Notes under the pieces: model-generated | Databases searched by the model: none | What the model saw: only the letters and a program-made list of their open reading frames with translations | What the model was told of the DNA's origin: nothing | Shown: one piece after another, positions 8,782 to 17,238 of the stretch | Layout: each line of letters starts with the position of its first letter | Position numbering within the stretch: position 1 is the stretch's first letter | Made by a program: the position numbers and the translations under genes | Assembly: GCA_902801205.1 (NCBI GenBank) | Contig: CADCHE010000006.1 | Location: forward strand, 62,001-126,000 | Source of the DNA: an uncultured Bacteroidia bacterium | GTDB taxonomy: Bacteria; Bacteroidota; Bacteroidia; Bacteroidales; UBA932 | Reading direction: 5' to 3' | Length of the DNA: 64,000 nucleotides

Positions 8782-10290
8782 ATGCCTGACCAGCCCAAAA
8801 GAACGACGAGAAAGAGGGCGCAGGCGGTCAATCTGGAAACATTGGGGCTTGAGATGGGAAACATTCCGCCTCAGGCTCTTGATGTCGAAGAGGCCGTCCT
8901 CGGCGCCATGCTTCTGGAGTCCTCGGCCGTCGACATGGCGCTCGAGGAACTGACGCCTTCGTGCTTCTATGACGAAAAGCACCGCCTCATCTTCGAGGCG
9001 ATGTCCGAACTGGTGACGGAGCACGTCGCGGTGGACATCGTGACCTGCGCGTCCAAGCTCCGCCAGAAGGGAAACCTGGAGGCGGTCGGCGGCGCAGTGG
9101 TACTGGCCGGCCTTTCGCAGAAAGTCGGCGCGGCCGCGCATATCGAATTCTATGTCAAGATCCTCAAGCAGAAGGCCATCCAGCGCGATCTGATCACCGC
9201 CTCGACGGAGATCCTGCGCGACGCCTACGATGACTCTGTCTCTGTGGACAACCTGATCGACGACGCCCAGTCCAAGGTCTATGCTGCCATCCAGAACAAC
9301 ATGAAGAAGGATGTGCAGGATATCGGCTCGCTCATCAACGATGCGATGGACCAGATCCAGTTCAACCAGGAGAACCTCGGCCTGAGCGGCGTGCCCTCGG
9401 GCTTCCCGTCCCTGGACCGCGTCACCCGCGGCTGGCAGAAGTCCGACCTCGTGATCCTGGCCGCCCGTCCCTCCGTCGGTAAGACCGCTTTCGCGCTGAA
9501 CATCCTGCGCAACGCGGCGGTGGACCACCACCGGCCGGTGGCGATTTTCTCCCTGGAGATGTCCGCGCTGCAGCTGGTGATGCGCTTGATGACGAGCGAA
9601 TCCGGCATCTCGGCCGACAAGCTCAAGGGCGGCGCCCGGCTTGAAGAATACGAATGGAAGCAGCTGGAGATGCGGCTTGCCGAACTCTCCAAGGCGCCTC
9701 TGTATATCGATGATACGCCGAGCATCCCGCTCATGGAGTTCCGCACGAAGGTCAAGCGGCTCGTCAAGCAGAAGGACGTCCAGCTCGTGATCGTCGACTA
9801 CCTGCAGCTCATGCAGGGGCCGGTCGAACTGCGCGGCCTGCGCGAACAGGAAGTGGCGGCGATCTCCCGCGGCCTGAAGGCGACGGCGAAGGAACTGAAC
9901 ATCCCGATCATCGCCCTGTCGCAGCTTTCCCGCAATGCGGTGCAGCGCACCGGCGGCAACGGAAAGCCCCAGTTGAGCGACCTGCGTGAGTCCGGTTCCA
10001 TCGAGCAGGACGCCGACATGGTCATCTTCATCCACCGTCCCGATTACCTCGGGCTCGGCGAGTCGCCGGCGGGCAAGGAGACGACCCAGGTCATCATCGC
10101 CAAGCACAGGAACGGCGAAGTGTGCGATATCGACATGCTCTTCAAGGCCGAGCAGGTCCGGTTCGTGGAACCGGGTGAGTCCCTGGCGGCCCAGGCGGCA
10201 AGCATGGGGACGGAGTCGGCGATGAACGCGGATGCGGGCGCCCCTTCCTGGGGTGGTCCGGATGATTTTTCGAATAACCAGCCCTGGTGA
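8782..10290 (+). CDS. dnaB: Replicative DNA helicase DnaB
   Basis: The 502-residue protein is the hexameric helicase of the replication fork. The N-terminal DnaB domain (NIPPQALDVEEAVLGAML) is followed by the RecA-like ATPase with Walker A ARPSVGKTAFALN (about 228-240), Walker B VIVDYLQLM and LSQLSRNAV. There is no intein, although this gene is a common intein site. The C-terminal tail is Gly/Ala/Asn rich and ends in NQPW. It follows the zinc-ribbon gene by 20 bases and its stop overlaps the next start (TGATG). Confidence 0.98.
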   Translation: MPDQPKRTTRKRAQAVNLETLGLEMGNIPPQALDVEEAVLGAMLLESSAVDMALEELTPSCFYDEKHRLIFEAMSELVTEHVAVDIVTCASKLRQKGNLEAVGGAVVLAGLSQKVGAAAHIEFYVKILKQKAIQRDLITASTEILRDAYDDSVSVDNLIDDAQSKVYAAIQNNMKKDVQDIGSLINDAMDQIQFNQENLGLSGVPSGFPSLDRVTRGWQKSDLVILAARPSVGKTAFALNILRNAAVDHHRPVAIFSLEMSALQLVMRLMTSESGISADKLKGGARLEEYEWKQLEMRLAELSKAPLYIDDTPSIPLMEFRTKVKRLVKQKDVQLVIVDYLQLMQGPVELRGLREQEVAAISRGLKATAKELNIPIIALSQLSRNAVQRTGGNGKPQLSDLRESGSIEQDADMVIFIHRPDYLGLGESPAGKETTQVIIAKHRNGEVCDIDMLFKAEQVRFVEPGESLAAQAASMGTESAMNADAGAPSWGGPDDFSNNQPW

Positions 10291-11153
10291 TGTGCTGCCG
10301 TCGTATCTGGCTCCGGCTGTTGGCCGGTATCGCGTTTGCCCTGACGACGGCTTGTCTTCCGGCGTCCGGCCAGGCAAAGAGATGCCTGCCCCTGCGTTCC
10401 ACCTCCGTCGCGGGCCTGTCTTTCCGCGGTGGTGAAAAGTTTACCTTCGCGGCCCATTACAAATGGGGCCCCGTCAATTCCGACGTTGCGAAGGTATACG
10501 TCACGCTCGACTCCACGCAGGTCGGCGGCGTGCCGGTCTACCACTGCCGGGTGTTTGGACAGACGGCCCGTTTCTACGACATGTTCTTCAAGGTGCGCGA
10601 GGACTTCCAGTCCTGGTTCACTTGCGACGGCCTCCGTCCCGTGCGGTTCACCCGTGACACCCGTGAGGGCGGTTATACCTGCACCAACAAATACCGCTAT
10701 GTGCGCAACGTGGCGGAACCCTATATCGCCGCCTCCGTCAAGACTTCCCGCAAGGGGGCCTATTCGGCGCGCATCCCGCTGACGGACTGCACCTACGACA
10801 TCCCGTCACTCTTCTACATGGCCCGGAACATCGATTTCTCGAAGATCCGCGAAGGAGACAACCATCCGATCACTTTCGCCATCGATGAGGATACCTATAC
10901 GATCGGATTCATCTACCGCGGCAAGACCGAACGGAAGGTGAGCGGCGTCGGGACGGTGCGGTGCCACCTCTTCTCCGTCGGCGTCGTAGCCGGGAACGTT
11001 TTCCCCGAAAACGCCGACATCCAACTGTGGATCTCTGACGACGACAACCGCATCCCGGTCTGGTTCGAGACGCCGATCAATCCGGGCACGGTGCAGGGAC
11101 GCCTGCAGTCCTGGTCCGGCCTGAAGTATCCGTTCAACGCCCTTGTCAAGTAA
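10290..11153 (+). CDS. DUF3108 secreted protein
   Basis: The start ATG at 10290 overlaps the dnaB stop by one base (TGATG), indicating translational coupling. The 287-residue product has a basic N-terminus and a hydrophobic signal peptide ending near ASGQA, then a beta-rich domain with the DUF3108 pattern (FRGGEKFTFAAHYKWG at the start of the mature part, Arg/Tyr-rich strands later). Family members are exported; their function is not known, though they often sit near envelope genes. Here the gene leads into rseC and the rnf genes, separated from rseC by one base. Confidence 0.82.
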   Translation: MCCRRIWLRLLAGIAFALTTACLPASGQAKRCLPLRSTSVAGLSFRGGEKFTFAAHYKWGPVNSDVAKVYVTLDSTQVGGVPVYHCRVFGQTARFYDMFFKVREDFQSWFTCDGLRPVRFTRDTREGGYTCTNKYRYVRNVAEPYIAASVKTSRKGAYSARIPLTDCTYDIPSLFYMARNIDFSKIREGDNHPITFAIDEDTYTIGFIYRGKTERKVSGVGTVRCHLFSVGVVAGNVFPENADIQLWISDDDNRIPVWFETPINPGTVQGRLQSWSGLKYPFNALVK

Positions 11154-11154
11154 G

Positions 11155-11586
11155 ATGGCAGCCGGGGAGATCACGCATAAGGGGACGGTCCTTTCCGTCG
11201 CGGACGGCACGGCATCTGTCGGCATCGTTTCCGCTTCCTCCTGCGCCGCCTGCCAGGCCGCGGCCCTCTGTACGGCCGCAGAATCCGCCCGCAAGGTCGT
11301 GGAGGTCCATTTGCTGCCCGGCCAGCAGGTCGCTCCGGGGCAGGAAGTGGAAGTCGCCCTGCGGAAGTCGCTGGGCCTGAAGGCGGTGCTGCTTTCTTAT
11401 GTCATGCCTTTATTGATTGTATTGATATTCGTCGTATCTTTGTCCGGCGCCGGCGTGAGCGAACTGCTGTGCGGCCTGGCCGCCCTGGCAGGCGCGGGCG
11501 CCTGGTACCTGGCCATCTACCTTTTCCGGGACCGGCTGGAAGGCGAATACCGTTTTTATTTGAAGACTAATAACCATTCGATATGA
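11155..11586 (+). CDS. rseC: RseC/SoxR-reducing system family membrane protein
   Basis: The 143-residue protein has an N-terminal cytoplasmic Cys cluster (SSCAACQAAALC, about residues 28-39) and two membrane helices (about 75-120), the layout of the RseC/MucC family. In Escherichia coli RseC lies in the rpoE operon and a homologue works with Rsx/Rnf to reduce SoxR. Directly preceding rnfB is the standard position in Bacteroidota, suggesting a role with the Rnf complex. Its stop overlaps the rnfB start by four bases (ATGA). The start at 11155 was chosen because it follows the previous stop directly. Confidence 0.88.
   Translation: MAAGEITHKGTVLSVADGTASVGIVSASSCAACQAAALCTAAESARKVVEVHLLPGQQVAPGQEVEVALRKSLGLKAVLLSYVMPLLIVLIFVVSLSGAGVSELLCGLAALAGAGAWYLAIYLFRDRLEGEYRFYLKTNNHSI
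11435..11442 (+). promoter_or_regulatory. Possible internal -7 box ahead of rnfB
   Basis: TATCTTTG lies inside rseC within an AT-rich stretch (11400-11445), about 140 bases before the rnfB start. It exactly matches the -7 element, but it encodes membrane-helix residues, so a chance match is possible. Confidence 0.3.
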
Positions 11587-12524
11587 TCGCTTCTGTCAAT
11601 ACCCTTGTATGGACCGTCGTCATCATTACCGGCATCGGTCTCCTGCTCGCGCTGGCGCTCTTCCTGGTCGCCCGGCGGTTCCGGGTGGAGGAAGATCCGC
11701 GGATCGACGACGTGGAACATGTCATGCCCGGCGCCAATTGCGGCGGCTGCGGCTTCGCGGGCTGCCGTGCCTTCGCGCAGGCGGCCGTCGCGGCGGAGAA
11801 CCTGGACAGCGTCTACTGCCCCGTCGGCGGGAATGACGTGATGAAACAGGTCGCCGCGATCCTCGGACACGAGGTCGTGGAAAAAGCGCCGATGGTGGCC
11901 GTGGTCCGTTGCAACGGTTCCTGTACCGCCCGCCCCAAGACCTCCGTCTATGACGGTCTGAAATCCTGCCGGGTGAAATCCAACCTCTATGCGGGAGACA
12001 CCGGCTGCGCCTATGGCTGCCTGGGATGCGGCGACTGCGTGGCAGCCTGCCGCTTCGGCGCGTTGTCGCTGGATCCGGAGACCGGCCTTCCCGTCGTGGA
12101 CGAGAACAAGTGTACGGCTTGCGGGGCCTGTGTGAAGACCTGCCCCAAGGGCCTCATCGAACTGCGTCCGAAGGGGCCGCGCGGCATGCGCCAGTTCGTT
12201 TCCTGCCGCAACAGGGACAAGGGCCCGTCCGTGAAGAAGGCCTGCGCTTCCGCCTGTATCGGTTGCGGCATCTGCCAGAAGACCTGCCGCCACGGTGCCG
12301 TTACGGTGACGGACAATCTGGCATACATCGACCCCGCCCTGTGCAAGCTTTGCCGGGAGTGCGAGGCGATGTGCCCCACCGGAGCGATCCATGGCGTGAA
12401 TTTCCCCAAACCGCTGGACAAGGAGGCCGTAAAGGCCCGCATCCAGGAACGCCAGCGGAAAGAGCGTGAAGCGGCTGCCGCTGCGGCCGCTGCCGCGGCA
12501 GATAACGAAAAGAAGGAGGCTTAG
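11583..12524 (+). CDS. rnfB: Rnf complex subunit RnfB
   Basis: The 313-residue iron-sulfur subunit takes electrons from ferredoxin in the Rnf ferredoxin:NAD oxidoreductase, which couples the reaction to ion export. One N-terminal membrane helix (about 6-28) is followed by the GANCGGCGFAGC cluster motif, then a run of ferredoxin-like motifs: CLGCGDCVAAC, CTACGACVKTC, CIGCGICQKTC and CKLCRECEAMC. This is the long, multi-cluster form seen in Bacteroidota. The C-terminus is a poly-Ala and charged tail. It overlaps rseC and precedes rnfC by two bases. Confidence 0.95.
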   Translation: MIASVNTLVWTVVIITGIGLLLALALFLVARRFRVEEDPRIDDVEHVMPGANCGGCGFAGCRAFAQAAVAAENLDSVYCPVGGNDVMKQVAAILGHEVVEKAPMVAVVRCNGSCTARPKTSVYDGLKSCRVKSNLYAGDTGCAYGCLGCGDCVAACRFGALSLDPETGLPVVDENKCTACGACVKTCPKGLIELRPKGPRGMRQFVSCRNRDKGPSVKKACASACIGCGICQKTCRHGAVTVTDNLAYIDPALCKLCRECEAMCPTGAIHGVNFPKPLDKEAVKARIQERQRKEREAAAAAAAAAADNEKKEA

Positions 12525-12526
12525 GC

Positions 12527-13888
12527 ATGGCAAGAAGAACATTTTCCATCGGCGGCATCCATCCGGACGACGCGAAACTCTCCCGGAACGCTGCAATCGA
12601 GGCGATTCCGCTTCCGTCCGCCGTATACATTTCCCTCGCGCAGCATATCGGCGCACCGGCCAAGGCGGTCGTCGCCCCCGGCGACAAAGTGAAGGCCGGC
12701 CAGGTGATCGCCGAACCCGGCGGATTCGTTTCCGCATTCATCCATTCCTCCGTTTCCGGTACCGTCAAGTCGGTCGGTGTCTGCAAGGACCTCTCCGGAA
12801 AGGCGGCTCCCTGCGTGGAGATCACCGTCGAGGGGGACGAGTGGGTGGAGGGCGTCGACCTGACCCCCGACCTGGTGACGGACATCCCGGCGGATGGAAA
12901 GGCAATCCTTGAAAAGATCCGCCTGGGCGGTGTCGTCGGCCTCGGCGGAGCAACCTTCCCCACGCACGTGAAACTGAGCCCGCCGCCCGGGAAGACCTGC
13001 GAGATGCTGATCATCAACGGCTGCGAGTGCGAACCGTACCTGACTTCCGATGAGCGCACGATGCTCGAAAAAGGCGAGCAGGTCGTCGTGGGAACGGCCC
13101 TGCTGAGCCATGTCCTCGGGGACCCGCATGCCGTGATCGCCGTCGAGGACAACAAGCCCGAGGCCATCGCGCACCTGCGCGGCATCGTGGAGCGGCTGCG
13201 CCCGCTGGGCGGTCCCTATGCCGGCATCGAAGTCCGCTCCCTGATGAAGAAATACCCTGAAGGCGGCGAGAAACAGCTGATCGACGCCGTGATGGGCCGT
13301 CAGGTGAAATCCGGCCAGCTGCCGATCGACGCGGGGGCTGTGGTGCAGAATATCTGCACGGCCCTGGCTGTCTACGAAGCGGTCCAGAAGAACAAACCCC
13401 TGGTGGAGAATTCCGTCACCGTGACGGGGAAGGGCGCCGCGCGGCAGGCCAACCTGCTGGTCCGCGTGGGAACGCCGCTCCGCCATGTCATCGACTGCGC
13501 CGGCGGCCTGCCCGATTCGATCGCCAAGGTAGTGAGCGGGGGCCCGATGATGGGCAAGGCGGTCGTCAATCTCGACGCGCCGACGCTCAAGGGAACCGGC
13601 GGCCTGCTCCTGCTGACCGAAGCGGAGACCCGCCGCGGCGCCGAAGGCAGCTGCATCCGCTGCGGCAAATGCGCCGATGCCTGTCCGATGGGCCTCGAGC
13701 CCTTCCTGCTCAACCGGCTCGCCCGTGCCGACCGCAATGATGAACTGGAGGCAGCTTCCGTCCAGGACTGCATCCAGTGCGGCTGCTGCCTGTACACCTG
13801 CCCTGCGAACATCCCGCTGCTGGACATCATCGCCGTGGCGAAGGCACGCGTCCTCGGCATCATCAAGGCCCGTGCGGCCGCGAAATGA
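12527..13888 (+). CDS. rnfC: Rnf complex subunit RnfC
   Basis: The 453-residue peripheral subunit carries the NADH/FMN site and two [4Fe-4S] clusters. Visible are the N-terminal barrel-sandwich region, a nucleotide-binding region with GGATFPTHVK (GLGGATFP, about 143-152), the INGCECEPYLTSD motif and the ferredoxin motifs CIRCGKCADACP and CIQCGCCLYTCP (about 373-425). In the complex it passes electrons to NAD. It lies between rnfB and rnfD. Confidence 0.95.
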   Translation: MARRTFSIGGIHPDDAKLSRNAAIEAIPLPSAVYISLAQHIGAPAKAVVAPGDKVKAGQVIAEPGGFVSAFIHSSVSGTVKSVGVCKDLSGKAAPCVEITVEGDEWVEGVDLTPDLVTDIPADGKAILEKIRLGGVVGLGGATFPTHVKLSPPPGKTCEMLIINGCECEPYLTSDERTMLEKGEQVVVGTALLSHVLGDPHAVIAVEDNKPEAIAHLRGIVERLRPLGGPYAGIEVRSLMKKYPEGGEKQLIDAVMGRQVKSGQLPIDAGAVVQNICTALAVYEAVQKNKPLVENSVTVTGKGAARQANLLVRVGTPLRHVIDCAGGLPDSIAKVVSGGPMMGKAVVNLDAPTLKGTGGLLLLTEAETRRGAEGSCIRCGKCADACPMGLEPFLLNRLARADRNDELEAASVQDCIQCGCCLYTCPANIPLLDIIAVAKARVLGIIKARAAAK

Positions 13889-13915
13889 CGGATTACCTGA
13901 CAAGAAAGACATGCT

Positions 13916-14899
13916 ATGGATAAATTGATCGTTTCCCCTTCTCCGCACCTGCATTCGTCCTGCTCGACGAAGGGCCTGATGCGTGACGTACTCATCGCGC
14001 TCGCTCCTGCGGTGGCCGTCTCCATCGTGTTCTACGGCTGGCGGGCCCTGCTCGTGCTGGGCGTCAGCGTCGCCTCGTGCGTGCTGCTGGAATACCTTAT
14101 CGTGAAATACCTGCTCCGGAAGAGCACGACCGTCGGCGACCTGTCCGCGGCCGTGACCGGTGTCCTCCTGGCACTGAACCTGCCGGTGACGACGCCCTGG
14201 TGGGTGGTCTTCCTGGGCGCCCTGTTCGCCGTCGGCGTCGCCAAGATGACTTTCGGCGGCCTGGGACAGAATGTGTTCAACCCGGCCATCGCCGGCCGTG
14301 TCTTCCTGCTGATCTCCTTCCCGTCCTACATGACGCACTGGGAGGCGCCGCAGGGGCTGTTCGGCGTGGACGCGGTGTCCGGCGCCACCCCGCTGGGCGC
14401 TATCAAGGAGGGCCTCATGCAAGGCGCTTCCGTGCCGGACCTGATGGCGCAGCACGGCTGGACGTACGGCCAGATGCTGTTTTCCAACATCGGCGGCAGT
14501 GCGGGCGAGGCCTGCGCCATCGCCATCCTGCTGGGCTTCCTGTACCTGGTGGTCCGCCGGGTGATCAAGCCTTGGATTACCCTGTCCATCCTTGCGACGG
14601 TCGCCCTCGTCTCCCTGCTGTTCTGGGGGATCGATCCCGCCCGCTTCACCGACCCGCTCTTCAACCTGCTGACGGGCGGTCTGCTGCTGGGCGCCTGCTT
14701 CATGGCCACGGACTACGTGACGAGCCCGATGAGCACTGCCGGCGGAGTCGTCTATGGTATCGGCATCGGCTTCATCACGCTGATGATCCGTTACTTCGGG
14801 TCGTATCCGGAGGGCATGAGCTTCGCGATCCTCATCATGAATGCGGCGGTTCCGCTCCTTAACATCTGGTTCCACCAAAAGAAATTCGGGAGGGCATAG
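13916..14899 (+). CDS. rnfD: Rnf complex subunit RnfD
   Basis: The 327-residue integral membrane subunit has about nine or ten hydrophobic helices. The SGATPLG motif holds Thr158, the predicted site where FMN is attached through a phosphoester bond. It belongs to the NqrB/RnfD family and forms part of the ion-translocating core. It is followed two bases later by rnfG. Confidence 0.95.
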   Translation: MDKLIVSPSPHLHSSCSTKGLMRDVLIALAPAVAVSIVFYGWRALLVLGVSVASCVLLEYLIVKYLLRKSTTVGDLSAAVTGVLLALNLPVTTPWWVVFLGALFAVGVAKMTFGGLGQNVFNPAIAGRVFLLISFPSYMTHWEAPQGLFGVDAVSGATPLGAIKEGLMQGASVPDLMAQHGWTYGQMLFSNIGGSAGEACAIAILLGFLYLVVRRVIKPWITLSILATVALVSLLFWGIDPARFTDPLFNLLTGGLLLGACFMATDYVTSPMSTAGGVVYGIGIGFITLMIRYFGSYPEGMSFAILIMNAAVPLLNIWFHQKKFGRA

Positions 14900-14901
14900 G
14901 T

Positions 14902-15465
14902 ATGGCTGCAAAATCCAATCTTACCAACATGGTCTGCTGCCTCGGTGCAGTGTGCCTGGTGTGCGCCGCCCTGCTCGGCGGTGTGTATGTACTGACGGAA
15001 GACGCAATCGTGCAGACGAACGCGGCCCTGCTCCGCGAGTCGGTCGGCTCGGTCCTGCCTGCGGGCGGCACGCTCTCCGAAGCGCTCCCGCTGGAAGTGG
15101 GCGGCACCCCTTCCGAGTATTATGTCAGCACGGCGGACGGCGCTCCCGCCGGTTACGCTGTCAAGTCGACGGTGTCCGGCTTCGGCGGCCCGCTCGTCCT
15201 GATGGTCGGCCTTACGCCGGAAGGCAAGGTGTACGGCACTTCCGTCCTCTCGCACGCCGAGACGCCCGGACTGGGTGCGAAATGCACGTCCGACGCGGCG
15301 TTCATCGACCAGTTCAAAGGCTTCGATCCGGCGGTTTCCCGCCTGGCTGTCCGGAAGGACGGCGGCGACGTGGACGCCATCACGGCTTCCACCATCACTT
15401 CGCGGGCGTATGCCCTGGCCATCGCGAACGCCGTCGCGGCGTTCCAGAACATCAAAGGAGAATAG
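14902..15465 (+). CDS. rnfG: Rnf complex subunit RnfG
   Basis: The 187-residue subunit has one N-terminal membrane helix (about 8-30) and a periplasmic FMN-binding domain. The flavin attachment motif reads TASTIT, with Thr164 as the likely modified residue; the more usual form is SGATxT, so the Gly and Ala positions differ but the Thr residues are kept. It belongs to the NqrC/RnfG family and relays electrons across the membrane. Confidence 0.93.
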   Translation: MAAKSNLTNMVCCLGAVCLVCAALLGGVYVLTEDAIVQTNAALLRESVGSVLPAGGTLSEALPLEVGGTPSEYYVSTADGAPAGYAVKSTVSGFGGPLVLMVGLTPEGKVYGTSVLSHAETPGLGAKCTSDAAFIDQFKGFDPAVSRLAVRKDGGDVDAITASTITSRAYALAIANAVAAFQNIKGE

Positions 15466-15468
15466 GTC

Positions 15469-16053
15469 ATGAGCAAGCTTTCCATTTTCACCAAGGGTTT
15501 CCTGAAAGAGAATCCCACCTTTGTGCTCCTGCTCGGGCTCTGCCCCACGCTGGCGACGACGACCACGGCGCTGAACGGCGTCGGGATGGGCCTGGCGACG
15601 CTCTTCGTCCTGGTGCTCTCCAACATCGTGATCTCGGCCATCGCCCCGGTGGTCCCCGACAAGGTGCACATCCCCGTCTACATCGTGGTGATCGCCACCT
15701 TCGTCACCATCCTGCAATTCCTGATGCAGGCCTATACGCCCGGCATGTACAAGTCGCTGGGCCTGTTCATCCCGCTGATCGTCGTGAACTGCATCGTCCT
15801 CGGCCGCGCCGAGGCGTTCGCCAGCAAGAACGGCATCCTGGACTCCGCCCTGGACGGCCTGGGCATCGGTCTGGGCTTCACGGTCTCGCTGATGGTCCTC
15901 GGCCTGGTCCGCGAGCTGCTCGGCAGCGGCTCCGTCTTCGGGTGGAAGCTGTTCTCCGGCGACGGCATCCTGGTCTTCGTGATGGCGCCCGGCGCCTTCC
16001 TGGTCCTGGGTTACCTGATGGTTCTGTTCAACAAGCTGGCAAAGAAGGAGTAA
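15469..16053 (+). CDS. rnfE: Rnf complex subunit RnfE
   Basis: The 194-residue subunit has six membrane helices and the family motifs KENPTFVLLLGLCPTLA near the N-terminus and the VNCIVLGRAEAFAS segment. RnfE (NqrD family) pairs with RnfA to form the membrane core with an intramembrane iron-sulfur cluster; a Cys is present in each motif half (GLCPT and VNCIVLG). It starts three bases after the rnfG stop. Confidence 0.95.
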   Translation: MSKLSIFTKGFLKENPTFVLLLGLCPTLATTTTALNGVGMGLATLFVLVLSNIVISAIAPVVPDKVHIPVYIVVIATFVTILQFLMQAYTPGMYKSLGLFIPLIVVNCIVLGRAEAFASKNGILDSALDGLGIGLGFTVSLMVLGLVRELLGSGSVFGWKLFSGDGILVFVMAPGAFLVLGYLMVLFNKLAKKE

Positions 16054-16057
16054 GGTC

Positions 16058-16660
16058 ATGGAATTTCTGCTCATCATCATTTCGGCGATTTTCGTCAACA
16101 ACATCATGCTGGCCCAGTTCCTGGGCACCTGTCCGTTTATCGGCGTTTCCGGGCGGCTCTCCACCGCGACGGGCATGTCCGGAGCGGTCTGCTTCGTGAT
16201 CACCCTCAGTACGCTGGTCACCTATCTCATCAACAAGTACCTGCTGGTGCCTTTCGGCCTGACGTTCCTGCAGACGATCGCCTTCATCCTTGTGATCGCC
16301 GCGCTCGTGCAGATGGTCGAGATCGTGCTCAAGAAGATCAGCCCTTCGCTCTACCAGGCGCTCGGCATCTTCCTGCCGCTGATCACCACCAACTGCGCCG
16401 TCCTGGGCGTCGCGCTCAATGTCGTGACGAAGGAATTCACCTTCGGCGGCGGCCCCGCACACATGCTCGGCCTGGGCGAGGCGGTCGTCTATGCGTTCGC
16501 CACTTCCCTGGGGTACGGCCTGGCGATGGTGCTCTTTGCCGGCCTGCGCGAACATCTCGATTTGAACGATGTCCCGAAGCCCTTCCGGGGCGTTCCGATC
16601 GCCCTGGTGACGGTCGGGATCCTGGCCATGGCCTTCATGGGATTCTCCGGAATAGTATAG
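16058..16660 (+). CDS. rnfA: Rnf complex subunit RnfA
   Basis: The 200-residue last subunit of the Rnf set has six helices and the two Cys-containing segments FLGTCPFIGVSG and TTNCAVLGVAL that hold the intramembrane [2Fe-2S] cluster in this family. It is homologous to RnfE with inverted topology. Gene order B-C-D-G-E-A is that of Bacteroidota. A ribosome-binding-like AAGGAG lies at the rnfE end just upstream. Confidence 0.95.
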   Translation: MEFLLIIISAIFVNNIMLAQFLGTCPFIGVSGRLSTATGMSGAVCFVITLSTLVTYLINKYLLVPFGLTFLQTIAFILVIAALVQMVEIVLKKISPSLYQALGIFLPLITTNCAVLGVALNVVTKEFTFGGGPAHMLGLGEAVVYAFATSLGYGLAMVLFAGLREHLDLNDVPKPFRGVPIALVTVGILAMAFMGFSGIV

Positions 16661-16697
16661 TTTTTGCAGGAAAGCATACCGATTAAAATATCAAGTC

Positions 16698-17159
16698 ATG
16701 AAAAAAACGCTTTTGATCATCGTGGCGGCCCTGTGCTTTGCCTTCGCCGCTTCCGCCCAGCCCAAGGCGCTGGGTGTCCGTGTCGGTTACGGTACCCAAA
16801 TCAGCTATGAGCATTATCTCGGTGCAGCGTCCGACTTCCTGGAGTTCGACTTGGGTCTGGACGGCTGGAACGGCGGTTTCTCGCTGGATGGTGTCTGGAA
16901 CTTCATGATCTCCCAGCCCGCATGGTCTTCGGAGGGCTCCTGGGGCTTCTACGGCGGTCCCGGCGCTTCGATGGCGGTCATCGGTGACGAGAACATCCTG
17001 CATATCGGTTTGCTGGGTAACCTGGGGCTGGAGTATACCTTCGGTTCCATTCCGCTCAACCTCTCGCTGGATGTCCGTCCCCGCATCCTCTTCGGCAACG
17101 GCACGGTCTACACCAACGGCATCTTCAGTTTCGGACTGGGCCTCCGTTACGCATTCTGA
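16698..17159 (+). CDS. Small outer-membrane beta-barrel-like protein
   Basis: The 153-residue protein begins with a signal peptide (KKTLLIIVAALCFAFAASA, cut near residue 20) and continues with amphipathic beta strands rich in Gly, Tyr and Leu. It ends in RYAF, an aromatic C-terminal residue as expected of a barrel. No specific family was recognised. It lies 37 bases after rnfA, so it may be co-transcribed, and is followed by a strong hairpin terminator. A role with Rnf is not implied by sequence. Confidence 0.75.
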   Translation: MKKTLLIIVAALCFAFAASAQPKALGVRVGYGTQISYEHYLGAASDFLEFDLGLDGWNGGFSLDGVWNFMISQPAWSSEGSWGFYGGPGASMAVIGDENILHIGLLGNLGLEYTFGSIPLNLSLDVRPRILFGNGTVYTNGIFSFGLGLRYAF

Positions 17160-17178
17160 TCGAACCGCATGAAACATG

Positions 17179-17215
17179 AACCGGTTGTCAGGATTCCTGG
17201 CAACCGGTTTTTCTT
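17179..17215 (+). terminator. Rho-independent terminator after the rnf-OMP unit
   Basis: A long imperfect stem formed by AACCGGTTG and CAACCGGTT with further paired bases (CAGG/CCTG) is followed by TTTTTCTTT. It lies 20 bases after the OMP stop and ends the plus-strand unit facing purA. Confidence 0.85.
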
Positions 17216-17238
17216 TATTCTATGGGGCGGGGATCCTC